DNA from: Bacteroidota bacterium | GTDB lineage: Bacteria > Bacteroidota > Bacteroidia > B-17B0 > Aurantibacillaceae | Length of the DNA: 64,000 bases | Assembly: GCA_013697245.1 (NCBI GenBank) | Contig: JACCXH010000026.1 | Coordinates: 108,033-172,032 of the forward strand | Direction: 5' to 3' | In this document: positions 36,149 to 44,169 of the stretch, one piece after another | Layout of the letters: each line of letters opens with the position of its first letter | Position numbering within the stretch: position 1 is the stretch's first letter | Program-made: the position numbers and the translations under genes | The notes under the pieces: generated by a model | Told to the model about the DNA's origin: nothing | Seen by the model: only the letters and a program-made list of their open reading frames with translations | Database searches by the model: none

Positions 36149-36648
36149 AGTTGAAGAATTTATAATGGAGAACGGGAAGTATAATAATTTAATTGAGCAG
36201 TTTGAGATATGTAATGAATAGTCTTTTATACAATAACCTATTGCCACGACCTTTAGGTTGTATATAAATTAACAATGAAGAACAGAAATATAATATTTAA
36301 TTCGTAGTTTAAAACATGGCAATGAATATTCTTAGATTCCATAACCTATTGCCACGACCTTTAGGCTGTATATAAAGTAACAATGAAGAACAGATATAAT
36401 AATTTAATAGGTAGTTTGAGACTTGTAATGAATATTCTTAGATTCCATAACCTATTGCCACTACCTTTAGGTCGTGGAGAATAAAAATGAAATAAGAACA
36501 GGCTTTAGCCAAAATAGAATTTAAATGCATTTAACTAAAGTCAATAAGAATTTAATTAATCATTACGGCCTAAAGGCCTTGGCGGTTGAAGAATTTATAA
36601 TGGAGAACGGAAAATATAATAATTTAATTGAGCAGTTTGAGATGTATA
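36139..36648. repeat. Array of REP palindromes alternating with copies of the ompA-gene 5' region
   Basis: Palindromes sharing the core CC-TTTA-GG or its reverse lie at 36128-36147, 36244-36261, 36352-36369, 36458-36477 and 36565-36582. Between and after them are four related flanks (36151-36240, 36265-36348, 36374-36454 and 36587 onward). Each has ATGGAGAACGG/ATGAAGAACAG-type words, TATAATAATTTAAT, AGTTTGAGA and then ATGAATA. In the last copy this ATG is the start codon of the OmpA gene; in the three others it opens a 17-18 codon frame closed by the next palindrome region. Confidence 0.8.
36456..36582 (+). mobile_element. Internally deleted (MITE-like) copy of the REP-transposase element
   Basis: Left part: CCACTACCTTTAGGTCGTGG and then GGCTTTAGCCAAAATA, as at the left end of the intact element, followed by a trace of the transposase start (AAATGC...). 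Right part: TTAATTAATCATT and the inverted-core palindrome with TTGGCGG, as at the intact right end. The coding middle is missing. Confidence 0.65.
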
Positions 36649-38688
36649 ATGAATAGTATTAGATACATACTTGTTTTTGTGTTATTTGCTTTTACTGCAC
36701 AATCGCAATCAGACTCTATGCTGGTTAAACGCTCATCTGCAAAAACGCTCAAACGTCTAGGAAAAAGCGCCATGGACCAAAACGATCCCAGCAGCGCCAT
36801 TACTTTTTACGAAGCCTATTTAAATTTGAATAACCGCGACGCGAAAGCAAAATATCAATTGGCACAAGCTTATTTACAGATCCGCGATTATGACCGTGCA
36901 CAACGAATGTTCTTAAATGCTTACGAAACAGACGTCGAGAAAGCACCAACGTCATTATATTACCATGCTCAAATGCAAAAATCAAATGGTTTGTATGATA
37001 GCGCGAAAATAAATTTTCAAAAATTTAAAAAAGAATATAAAGGCGAAGAAAAGAATTTAAAAAAACAAGCCACTAAAGAAATTGTATTTTGCGATTCGGT
37101 TCAAAAGATCGTGAACACCGAAAAGAAAGTAGTTATTTCACACCTTGATTCAACCATTAATAAAGTGAATACAGAAGGAGCGCCCATTAATGTGGATGAT
37201 AATACGTTAGTGTTTACATCGTTAAGGACCGATAAAAAAGAATATGTTGTTGAAGATGACACGGCGCAAACCATTAAACGAAAATTATATATCGCCAAAC
37301 GCGAAAATAACGAATGGAAATTTGAGGGCGAATATGGCGGTAATTTAAATGAAGCTGAATTTAATACCGGTAACGCTTGTTTTAGCCCGGATAGGAAACG
37401 ACTTTATTTTACGCGTTGCAAACTTAATTTTAAAGAAGAAATGATCTGCGCCATTTATGTTTCAGAAAAAAAAGGAGATGAATGGAGTGAGCCCGTTAAA
37501 TTACCCAAGAATGTGAACAACCCTAAGTACACCGCTACAATGCCTGCAATTACTAACGATCCGGCTAAAGGCAACGATGTTATTTATTTTGTGAGCAATA
37601 ATAAAGAGGGCAGGGGAGGTTTGGATATTTGGTACACCGTTTATGATAAAAAAAACAATGTTTACAAAACACCAAAAAATGCAGGTAATAAAATAAATAC
37701 AGCGCAAAACGAAATAACGCCCTTCTTTGATAATGAAACCCGAACCTTATATTATAGTTCTGATGGTATGGGAGGTTTAGGTGGCTACGATATTTTTAAA
37801 GCTACAGGAGATGGAAAAAAATGGATGAGTACCGAAAATATTGGCCAGCCTATTAATACCGGGGCGGATGATATTTTTTATACGATCTCTACTAATCGTG
37901 AAGAAGGCTTTTTTGTAAGTAACCGTAAAGGCGGTAACACTTTAAAGAACAGTACCTGTTGCGATGATATTTATTCGTATAAGCATACTGAGTATATAAA
38001 AATTAATTTACTTGGCAACGTCAATGAGATGATAGACCCTAACATGTCTATAGCACAAGCCACTGTTGAGATCTACATTATAGATAAAAAAACAAAAGAG
38101 AAGTTTTTAGTAAAGATGATTGAAAGCGATAAGAATGGTGATTTTAAAACGAGTGTTGAAGCCAATCAGGATTATTTTTTAATTGTAAAGAAAAATGATT
38201 TTTTAGGGAACACGGCTGATGTCACTACCAAGGGTATTAATACCTCGCAGGATATTAGCAAAACTATTTTATTGGCGAAGAAACCAAAGGAGCCAATTCA
38301 TATTCCATATATTCAATACGAATTTGATAAATCAAATATTCTTGAGTCGAGTAAAATAGCTATTGATACAACTGTGTTATCGTTGATGGAAGCAAATCCG
38401 GAATTGATCGTAGAGATCCAATCGCATACAGATAGCAAAGGAAGTGATAAATACAACGAAAAATTATCGCAACAACGTGCAGAAAGTGTTGTGGCGCATT
38501 TGGTAAGTAGAGGAATAAAAGCGGAACGCTTAAAAGCAAAAGGTTATGGCGAAAGCAAGCCTATTGCACCTAACGAGAATGCCGATGGTAGCGATAATCC
38601 GGAAGGACGCTCGCAAAACAGGCGAACCGATTTTAAAATTATTGGTGTGTTGGATGTGGAAGTGATCAATGCGGCAGAAGTTGATTGA
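36649..38688 (+). CDS. OmpA-family protein with TPR and PD40 repeats
   Basis: This encodes 679 residues. The signal peptide starts at ATG (MNSIRYILVFVLFAFTAQSQ); an upstream TTG at 36628 lies inside the repeat unit and is not used here. Order: TPR helices (about 20-140: AITFYEAYLNLNN, KAKYQLAQAYLQIRDYDRA); WD40-like PD40 repeats (about 180-440: NACFSPDRKRLYFTR, GRGGLDIWYT, YYSSDGMGGLGGYDIF); a carboxypeptidase-regulatory-like stretch; an OmpA domain (about 560-670: YEFDKSNILESSKIAI, VEIQSHTDSKGSDKYN, SQNRRTDFKI) that binds peptidoglycan. It probably anchors the SprF-type complex to the cell wall, as PorE does in the type IX system; partnership is inferred from location. Confidence 0.92.
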   Translation: MNSIRYILVFVLFAFTAQSQSDSMLVKRSSAKTLKRLGKSAMDQNDPSSAITFYEAYLNLNNRDAKAKYQLAQAYLQIRDYDRAQRMFLNAYETDVEKAPTSLYYHAQMQKSNGLYDSAKINFQKFKKEYKGEEKNLKKQATKEIVFCDSVQKIVNTEKKVVISHLDSTINKVNTEGAPINVDDNTLVFTSLRTDKKEYVVEDDTAQTIKRKLYIAKRENNEWKFEGEYGGNLNEAEFNTGNACFSPDRKRLYFTRCKLNFKEEMICAIYVSEKKGDEWSEPVKLPKNVNNPKYTATMPAITNDPAKGNDVIYFVSNNKEGRGGLDIWYTVYDKKNNVYKTPKNAGNKINTAQNEITPFFDNETRTLYYSSDGMGGLGGYDIFKATGDGKKWMSTENIGQPINTGADDIFYTISTNREEGFFVSNRKGGNTLKNSTCCDDIYSYKHTEYIKINLLGNVNEMIDPNMSIAQATVEIYIIDKKTKEKFLVKMIESDKNGDFKTSVEANQDYFLIVKKNDFLGNTADVTTKGINTSQDISKTILLAKKPKEPIHIPYIQYEFDKSNILESSKIAIDTTVLSLMEANPELIVEIQSHTDSKGSDKYNEKLSQQRAESVVAHLVSRGIKAERLKAKGYGESKPIAPNENADGSDNPEGRSQNRRTDFKIIGVLDVEVINAAEVD

Positions 38689-38738
38689 TCATTTATGGTT
38701 TTGAACCACAGAGACTCAGAGGAAAAGAGTTTTTATTT

Positions 38739-39167
38739 ATGAAAAATATTATTTTTGTTCTCTTGGTTTTATTTATAGTCTCTTGTGGGCCACATGATTC
38801 TATTACCTATGTAAATAATTCTACCAAAAAAATTTCCGTGGTTTGTAATACAAATAGTAAATCAGATCGATATAGTTTTATGGAATTTTATATTGATAGC
38901 AGTAGATATATTCTGCCAAAAAATGAATATGTGGATAGAGGTGGGCTTGATCAAAATCATTTTCATAAACTGTTAAGGGCTAGCCCGACTCATAAATTAT
39001 TTATTTATATTTTTAATGTTGATTCATTGATTAAATATCATAAGGTAGATCAAAAATTTTATCAAATGCCTAAATTTATACAGCAAAAAATGTATGATAC
39101 CCTATATGCTTTTTCCCTAGAACAACTGGATAGCCTTAAATGGATTGTTGCATATTCAAGTAAATAA
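38739..39167 (+). CDS. Small lipoprotein of unknown function
   Basis: This encodes 142 residues. The ATG chosen gives a lipoprotein signal (MKNIIFVLLVLFIVSCGPHD; lipobox V-S-C). The longer open frame starting at 38685 would place 18 non-signal residues in front. The mature part has no recognised family (SMEFYIDSS-like beta strands, a MPKFIQQKMYDTLY helix). It lies 50 nt after the OmpA gene in the same direction and could be co-transcribed. The region before the start contains the word ACCACAGAGACTCAGAGG, a kind of low-complexity repeat common between genes. Confidence 0.65.
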   Translation: MKNIIFVLLVLFIVSCGPHDSITYVNNSTKKISVVCNTNSKSDRYSFMEFYIDSSRYILPKNEYVDRGGLDQNHFHKLLRASPTHKLFIYIFNVDSLIKYHKVDQKFYQMPKFIQQKMYDTLYAFSLEQLDSLKWIVAYSSK

Positions 39168-39204
39168 AAAACTTCTATTTTCTTATTACTCTACGTGGTG
39201 AAAG

Positions 39205-39714
39205 TTATGTCCCATCATCTACAAAAGGTTGATAAACTCCTTCTTCATCGTAATAGTCAATAATTATTCCATCTAAAGGATTTACTTCTATCTCTCTCTT
39301 TTCTGTATCAAAATCAAGTAAAAGCGCATTTGACTTATACTGACCATTTTCTTTTTCGATCTTTACAAGTTTCAGCGTTTTTCCAATTACCTCCGTCCAC
39401 ATTTTGGTAGTAGATGCATCAATCGCATATACACGTATCTTCCCTTCAAATTCTTTTTCTAAAGCCATGGCAGCTTCTTTGTAATTATAAGCAATGGCAT
39501 CAAGACCATCGCCATCTGCATTACAACCGATGGTGAGTTTTTGTTTATCCATAAAATGTAGCTCAACATTATCTATCACTTCAACTACCACATCTGGTTG
39601 CGATTTATTTTGCCATAAATGACACACTACTTTTTCAACGGTTTTCCCTTGCGCTGATGCAAACCTTGCTAAAGCTTCGTTGGTAAAAAATGTTTTGATC
39701 TCGTCGTTTTCCAT
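39205..39714 (-). CDS. Conserved hypothetical protein
   Basis: This encodes 169 residues, soluble and acidic, without signal peptide or membrane segment. Features: an N-terminal helix ALARFASAQGKTVEKVV, a beta-rich centre (VVVEVIDNVELHFMD, LTIGCNADGDGLDAIAY), and an acidic end (IIIDYYDEEGVYQPFVDDG). I do not recognise the family. It starts four nucleotides after the stop of the phosphoesterase gene, so the two are probably one operon. A nucleic-acid or cofactor role cannot be argued from sequence. Confidence 0.7.
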   Translation of the reverse strand: MENDEIKTFFTNEALARFASAQGKTVEKVVCHLWQNKSQPDVVVEVIDNVELHFMDKQKLTIGCNADGDGLDAIAYNYKEAAMALEKEFEGKIRVYAIDASTTKMWTEVIGKTLKLVKIEKENGQYKSNALLLDFDTEKREIEVNPLDGIIIDYYDEEGVYQPFVDDGT

Positions 39715-39718
39715 GTTG

Positions 39719-40225
39719 CTAATTTAAGGATGTTCTGTTGCCTATTTCAATGACTGCTAAGTTTTTTATGTCGCTTCCTTCTATTTCAAATCTTACTGCG
39801 GTTTTAACTTTATGAAACCCATGCACGCCGCAGGCCCCGGGGTTAATTAATAAATGTTCAAATTCTTTATCGTACATTACTTTTAAGATATGAGAATGGC
39901 CGCATATAAATAATTTCGGCTTGTGTTCCATTAAAAGCTGTTTTACTCTTGCGGGATATTTGCCGGGATAACTGCCAATATGTGTGATTAGAACAGGCAC
40001 ATCCTCACAATTAAAAAATAAATTTTCCGGATAGGTGATTCGAACATCTTTATCATCAATATTTCCGTAAACTGCTTTAAAGGGTTTTAATTTTTCGATC
40101 TCAAGACAAATATCAATAGTGCCAATATCTCCTGCGTGCCATACCTCATCGGCTTCCCGGATATGTTTAATTAATTTTGGATCTAAATAGCTGTGCGTAT
40201 CAGATATGAGAAGAATTTTTTTCAA
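39719..40225 (-). CDS. YfcE/MJ0936-family metallophosphoesterase
   Basis: This encodes 168 residues. Calcineurin-like motifs: LLISDTHSYLD (D-x-H), VWHAGDIGTID (G-D), KAVYGNIDD (G-N-x-D), LITHIGSYPGK (H) and LFICGHSHILKV (G-H-x-H). Two metals and phosphodiester or phosphomonoester hydrolysis follow from the family; the substrate is unknown. The most likely start is a TTG giving MKKILLISDTH, which is where relatives begin; a TTG six codons earlier would add RQKFT residues. The hypothetical gene downstream is separated by four nucleotides. Confidence 0.85.
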   Translation of the reverse strand: MKKILLISDTHSYLDPKLIKHIREADEVWHAGDIGTIDICLEIEKLKPFKAVYGNIDDKDVRITYPENLFFNCEDVPVLITHIGSYPGKYPARVKQLLMEHKPKLFICGHSHILKVMYDKEFEHLLINPGACGVHGFHKVKTAVRFEIEGSDIKNLAVIEIGNRTSLN

Positions 40226-40326
40226 AGTGAACTTTTGCCGCAAATTTCACAGATACAGCAGATTTCTTATTAAGAGTAATTTTTAATTAAATTAATCTTT
40301 GCAATCAGCGCAATCTGGTTTTTATT

Positions 40327-41223
40327 TTACTCGATTCCAAAAAATGAAATGATATGTGCTAATTCTTTATCGTTGCTAAAACTTAGTGTAAGATTGCCTC
40401 CGCCTTTTGCATTGCGCTTAAAGCTGTAAGACTTGTTAAAGATCTTCTCTAATTTTTTATCGATGGTCTTATCTTCAATTGTCAAGGGTTTTTCAACACG
40501 TGTAACCTTAGGTGTAACTTTAATTTTTTCGCCGCGGGCAAGGTCTTCAATTTGTCTAACAGAAAGATCTTGCTCTAATGCCAAAGCAAAAATAGCAAGC
40601 TGACGATCTTCATTATCAATATTAATTAATGCTTTTGCGTGACCCATACTTATATCACGATCGCGCAAAGATTTTTGAATGGGCGCAGGTAATTTTAATA
40701 AACGTAAAAAATTAGTAACTGTGCTGCGTTGTTTACCGACTTTTTCGCTTAATTGCTCTTGTGTAAGATCACACTCATCAATTAAACGTTTGTATGATAG
40801 AGAAACTTCAATAGGATCAAGATCTTCACGTTGAATATTCTCAACCAAAGCCATTTCTAACATAGCCTGGTCGTCGGCTACACGAATGTATGCAGGTACA
40901 TCTGTTAAGCCGGCCATTTGCGAGGCACGGAAGCGACGTTCGCCGGAAATTAACTGGTAACGATCGTAACCTAATTTTCTTACTGTTAGGGGTTGAATGA
41001 TACCGTGTTGTTTAATACTGTCGCTCAGTTCCTGTAAAGCTGTCTCTTCAAAATTAGTACGTGGTTGAAAAGGGTTTACTTCAATGCTTTTTATTTTAAT
41101 GGTTGACACAGAATTAACGGTTGGCGAACCATCTCCCATATGTTTGGAAGTAATATCCGTTTTGGCATTTTCTAATAATGCGCTTAATCCTCTTCCTAAT
41201 GCCGGTTTTTTATTGTTGCTCAT
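40327..41223 (-). CDS. parB: Chromosome partitioning protein ParB
   Basis: This encodes 298 residues. It begins KKPALGRGLSALL, a hallmark of chromosomal ParB. The CTP-binding ParB/Srx domain shows NPFQPR and LISGERRFRASQMAG, followed by the ENIQREDLDPIE segment. The helix-turn-helix (LTQEQLSEKVGKQRSTVTNF) reads parS. The C-terminal dimerisation end is present (GGGNLTLSFSNDKELAHII). It loads on parS near the origin and slides as a CTP clamp to recruit SMC and ParA. It follows parA by 94 nt. I saw no parS-like palindrome in the window. Confidence 0.96.
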   Translation of the reverse strand: MSNNKKPALGRGLSALLENAKTDITSKHMGDGSPTVNSVSTIKIKSIEVNPFQPRTNFEETALQELSDSIKQHGIIQPLTVRKLGYDRYQLISGERRFRASQMAGLTDVPAYIRVADDQAMLEMALVENIQREDLDPIEVSLSYKRLIDECDLTQEQLSEKVGKQRSTVTNFLRLLKLPAPIQKSLRDRDISMGHAKALINIDNEDRQLAIFALALEQDLSVRQIEDLARGEKIKVTPKVTRVEKPLTIEDKTIDKKLEKIFNKSYSFKRNAKGGGNLTLSFSNDKELAHIISFFGIE

Positions 41224-41317
41224 TTTTTCTTAATTCAAAATTTAAAGTTCAAAATTTAAAGTTTAAGATTCAAAATTGTAGGCTAATTTAATCTTGAATT
41301 TTAAACCTTAAATTTTT

Positions 41318-42154
41318 TTATATGTCCTCACTTAGTTCTTCTTCCGATTCCTGAATATTGATCATCCTATCGCTATCGCTAATTTTAGTTAAGCCATTGC
41401 GTTGTAATATTTCACGGGCTAAATTTAAATAGCTGGTAGAACCTTTTCCAATAGCATCATGCATGATAATTGTTTTTCCAAAACTTGGCGCTTCAGCTAA
41501 TTTTGTATTACGCTGTATCAAGGTATCAAATACCATATCCTGGAAATGTGTTTTCACCTCTTCAACCACCTGGTTGGCTAAGCGTAAACGTCCGTCATAC
41601 ATGGTTAACAACACACCTTCAATATCCAAATTGGTATTTAAATGTGCTTGTACAATCTTAATGGTTTGTAATAATTTGCCCATTCCTTCTAAGGCAAAAT
41701 ACTCGCATTGTACAGGGATGATAACGCTATCTGCTGCTGATAAAGCATTGATAACTGTTAAGCCTAATGATGGACAACAATCTAAAATAATAAAATCGTA
41801 TTTATCTTTTATTTTATCCAACGCTTTTTTCATCATGTATTCGCGGTTGGTTAAATTCACTAACTCCAACTCAACACCTACAAGATCTGCATTGGTTGGT
41901 AATAGAAATAAGTTGGGGGTCTCCGTTTTTAAAATAACATCTTTTGGATGAACGCTATCGATGATACACTCATACAAACCTGCTTTTACATTTTGCGGAT
42001 CGATACCAACACCTGATGTAGCGTTTGATTGCGGATCTGCATCAACTAATAATGTTTTATATTCTAAAACTGCAAGACTTGCTGCTAAGTTTATTGCAGT
42101 GGTTGTTTTTCCTACGCCACCTTTTTGATTGGCTATTGCTATTATTTTTCCCAT
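41318..42154 (-). CDS. parA: Chromosome partitioning ATPase ParA (Soj)
   Basis: This encodes 278 residues. It has the deviant Walker A motif [11 protein letters not shown] in [20 protein letters not shown], the A' motif [14 protein letters not shown], and Walker [12 protein letters not shown]. Short N-terminus, as in chromosomal Soj-type proteins. It binds DNA non-specifically when ATP-bound and moves ParB-parS complexes. It is upstream of parB in the usual order, and 25 nt downstream of the UPF0173 hydrolase gene, which may share the transcript. Confidence 0.97.
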   Translation of the reverse strand: MGKIIAIANQKGGVGKTTTAINLAASLAVLEYKTLLVDADPQSNATSGVGIDPQNVKAGLYECIIDSVHPKDVILKTETPNLFLLPTNADLVGVELELVNLTNREYMMKKALDKIKDKYDFIILDCCPSLGLTVINALSAADSVIIPVQCEYFALEGMGKLLQTIKIVQAHLNTNLDIEGVLLTMYDGRLRLANQVVEEVKTHFQDMVFDTLIQRNTKLAEAPSFGKTIIMHDAIGKGSTSYLNLAREILQRNGLTKISDSDRMINIQESEEELSEDI

Positions 42155-42179
42155 TGTGTTCCGTATTTATGTTCCGTTT

Positions 42180-42860
42180 CTATTTTTTTAAAGTTCTTCC
42201 AATCTCTAATAAGGTCAGTTTTTTGCCCGCTCTGTCAAATTTTGAAATTGCGTCTTGCTGGTCTATCACTATGTATCCAAATGTATCATAATGCATCCCG
42301 ATGATATCGTTACATTTTATAAAATCGCTTGCAATTATGGCATTATCAACTCCCATTGTATAATTATCGCCAATTGGTAAAAAAGCAAAATCAATATTCC
42401 TATAGTCACCAATTAATTTCATATCATAGGTTAAAGCCGTATCGCCTGCATAATAAAAATTTCCTTCTGTGCTTTCTATCACAAAACCCATTGGGTTTCC
42501 ACCGTAGCTGCCGTCGGGCATACTGCTACTGTGCTGTGCTACTACGCATTTTACGCTACCAAAGTCAAATTTTATTTTACCACCAATATTCATTCCTCTC
42601 GTATTTTCAATTCCTTTCTTTTCAAGCCAGGAAATTATTTCTGCGGTACTAATAACCTTTGCGCCCGTTCTTTTTGCAATGCTTTCTACATCTGCAATAT
42701 GGTCAGCGTGACCATGCGAAATAAGAATATAATCTGCAGGTACTGCATTTATATCAATTTCCTTCGCTAGTTCATTCGGACTAATAAAAGGGTCAAATAA
42801 CAAGTGCTTTTCATTTATTTCCACACCAAAGCATGAATGTCCGTAATAAGTAATGTTCAT
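42180..42860 (-). CDS. UPF0173 metal-dependent hydrolase (metallo-beta-lactamase fold)
   Basis: This encodes 226 residues. Motifs: YYGHSCFGVE at the start, the metal ligands ISHGHADHIADV (HxHxDH), VAQHSSSMPDGSYGGNPMGF, FYYAGDTALTYDM with the bridging Asp, and GMHYDTF near the end. This is the UPF0173 group, similar to UlaG-like lactonases. The true substrate is unknown. It is the first gene of a possible cluster with parA and parB, a neighbour set without obvious functional link. Confidence 0.93.
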   Translation of the reverse strand: MNITYYGHSCFGVEINEKHLLFDPFISPNELAKEIDINAVPADYILISHGHADHIADVESIAKRTGAKVISTAEIISWLEKKGIENTRGMNIGGKIKFDFGSVKCVVAQHSSSMPDGSYGGNPMGFVIESTEGNFYYAGDTALTYDMKLIGDYRNIDFAFLPIGDNYTMGVDNAIIASDFIKCNDIIGMHYDTFGYIVIDQQDAISKFDRAGKKLTLLEIGRTLKK

Positions 42861-42978
42861 AAAATGCGAATAATTGAGTAAAATTGCTGTTTGTAAAATT
42901 AAACTAATTAGGCACTTTTAGAAGTGTTAGTTTTTAACAAAAGCAAGAAAGAAAAGCACATTGTGTTAATAAATTTTT

Positions 42979-43506
42979 ATGGAAGAAATTGTTGTAGTTA
43001 GCTGTACCAATCGCCCAAACAGTAATACCTTAAAGGTGAGTAAAATATACCATGACATCCTAAAGTCGAAGAATGTAGATGTTAAAATTTTAGATTTTTG
43101 TTCTTTGCCCGAAAATATTGCTTTTGCGGAGGTTTTTGGCAAAAGAACAGAAGCGTACGCCGCTTTACTCGAAAAATTCGTATTGCATAACCGCAAATTT
43201 ATTTTTGTGGTACCTGAGTATAACGGTAGTTTTCCCGGCATTTTAAAAACGTTTTTGGATAGTGTATCGCCAAAGGATTGGAATTTTAAAGACGTTTGTT
43301 TGGTGGGCGTATCAAGCGGCAGGGCCGGTAATTTAAGAGGGTTAGAGCATTTAACCGGTATTTTAAGTTATTTAAAGATGCATGTGTATTATAACCGTTT
43401 GCCAATTTCGCTGGTAGATAAAATTGTAAATGCAGAAGGTAGATTTATTGACGAAGCTCAGCAAGCAGCTTGCGAAGCTCAAATACAGGGCTTTTTGGAA
43501 TACTAA
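42979..43506 (+). CDS. NADPH-dependent FMN reductase family protein
   Basis: This encodes 175 residues with a flavodoxin-like fold: VVSCTNRPNSNTLKVSKIYH for the FMN phosphate, then FVVPEYNGSFPGILKTFLDS, the characteristic PEYN-x-S motif of the family, and a VGVSSGRAGNLRG loop. It probably reduces flavins or quinones using NAD(P)H. It is a single gene, divergent from the UPF0173 gene. Confidence 0.92.
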   Translation: MEEIVVVSCTNRPNSNTLKVSKIYHDILKSKNVDVKILDFCSLPENIAFAEVFGKRTEAYAALLEKFVLHNRKFIFVVPEYNGSFPGILKTFLDSVSPKDWNFKDVCLVGVSSGRAGNLRGLEHLTGILSYLKMHVYYNRLPISLVDKIVNAEGRFIDEAQQAACEAQIQGFLEY

Positions 43507-43704
43507 ACCGCGCTAAATTAAGCCACTAATTACACTAATTCCTCAAATTATTCTTAAATTCTATTTGAAAGAATAACATAATTATTGGTTGGTGTAATTT
43601 TAAATTTTAAATCAATTATTGATTTAAAATAATTTCACAAAACCATTTTGCCAAAAAAAATTTAGTGTTAATTGGTGAAATTCGTGGCGAAAAATCGCGG
43701 AAAA
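43507..43704. repeat. Intergenic imperfect inverted repeat of CACTAATT/GTGAAATT words
   Basis: The left arm AAGCCACTAATTACACTAAT and the right arm around 43670-43692 (TAGTGTTAATTGGTGAAATT then CGTGGC) are imperfect reverse complements about 120 bp apart. Similar word clusters, in another version (CACAGAT), lie at 40235-40320. No coding signal. Confidence 0.5.
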
Positions 43705-44166
43705 CTAATTACTTTTAATAAGGTACTTGTTCAACCAGGTTTCTTTTAGCGGTTGTTCCCAGTTATTCAATTCGTTTTGCGTGAGTACAGAAGTATTGTA
43801 AACCAAAGTGTTTTCAGAAATTCTATTTTCGGTTAAGAGCTCTTTAATTTTTGAAGAATGTACTACTTCTATCGCATCTTCATTTTTATATGCTACTAAC
43901 AAACGGTTCAGTAGTTCAATCCCAAATTGCTTTTCGGTTTCTTTAATAAAACGGGTAAGCTTATCAATGCTGCAACCGCTGGCATTCGTTACTTCTTCGT
44001 TAACCTTTACAACAATAATTCTTTCTTTAACGATCTCAAAACTAGCAGTTAATTGTTGCTCGTGCGCTGTCCAGCTTAAAATAAATTTATTTCCCATTTC
44101 AGCTAAAGAATTTAACTGATCGCTTGAAAGTGTTTTGCTGATTATAAATGCCCAGGCTCTGTTCAT
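43705..44166 (-). CDS. Conserved Bacteroidota protein (ASGCSID family)
   Basis: This encodes 153 residues. The order RAWAFIISKTLSSDQLNSL, FILSWTAHEQQLTASFEI, then VNEEVTNASGCSIDKLTRFI and FGIELLNRLLVAY is that of a small Bacteroidota family often labelled ABC transporter ATPase in databases. There is no Walker motif, so that label is unsupported. The conserved Cys in ASGCSID may be functional. It starts three nucleotides after the purB stop and is probably in the same operon; no role is known. Confidence 0.75.
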   Translation of the reverse strand: MNRAWAFIISKTLSSDQLNSLAEMGNKFILSWTAHEQQLTASFEIVKERIIVVKVNEEVTNASGCSIDKLTRFIKETEKQFGIELLNRLLVAYKNEDAIEVVHSSKIKELLTENRISENTLVYNTSVLTQNELNNWEQPLKETWLNKYLIKSN

Positions 44167-44169
44167 GAT

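Noticed and set aside
36128..36582. Possible CRISPR array (repeated palindromic units with about 105-bp spacing)
   Set aside because: The units differ in orientation and sequence, the spacers are copies of each other, spacing is too long, and no cas genes are present. REP palindromes next to a REP transposase explain it.
36628..36648. Upstream TTG start of the OmpA gene
   Set aside because: It lies in the repeat unit shared with non-coding copies, and the ATG at 36649 gives a clean signal peptide.
40327..42154. parS site near parAB
   Set aside because: I looked for GTTTCAC/GTGAAAC palindromes in the window by eye and found none; a motif search of the whole genome is needed to say where parS lies.
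43705..44166. ABC transporter ATPase
   Set aside because: Database-style label for this family, but there is no Walker A, Walker B or signature motif in the protein.
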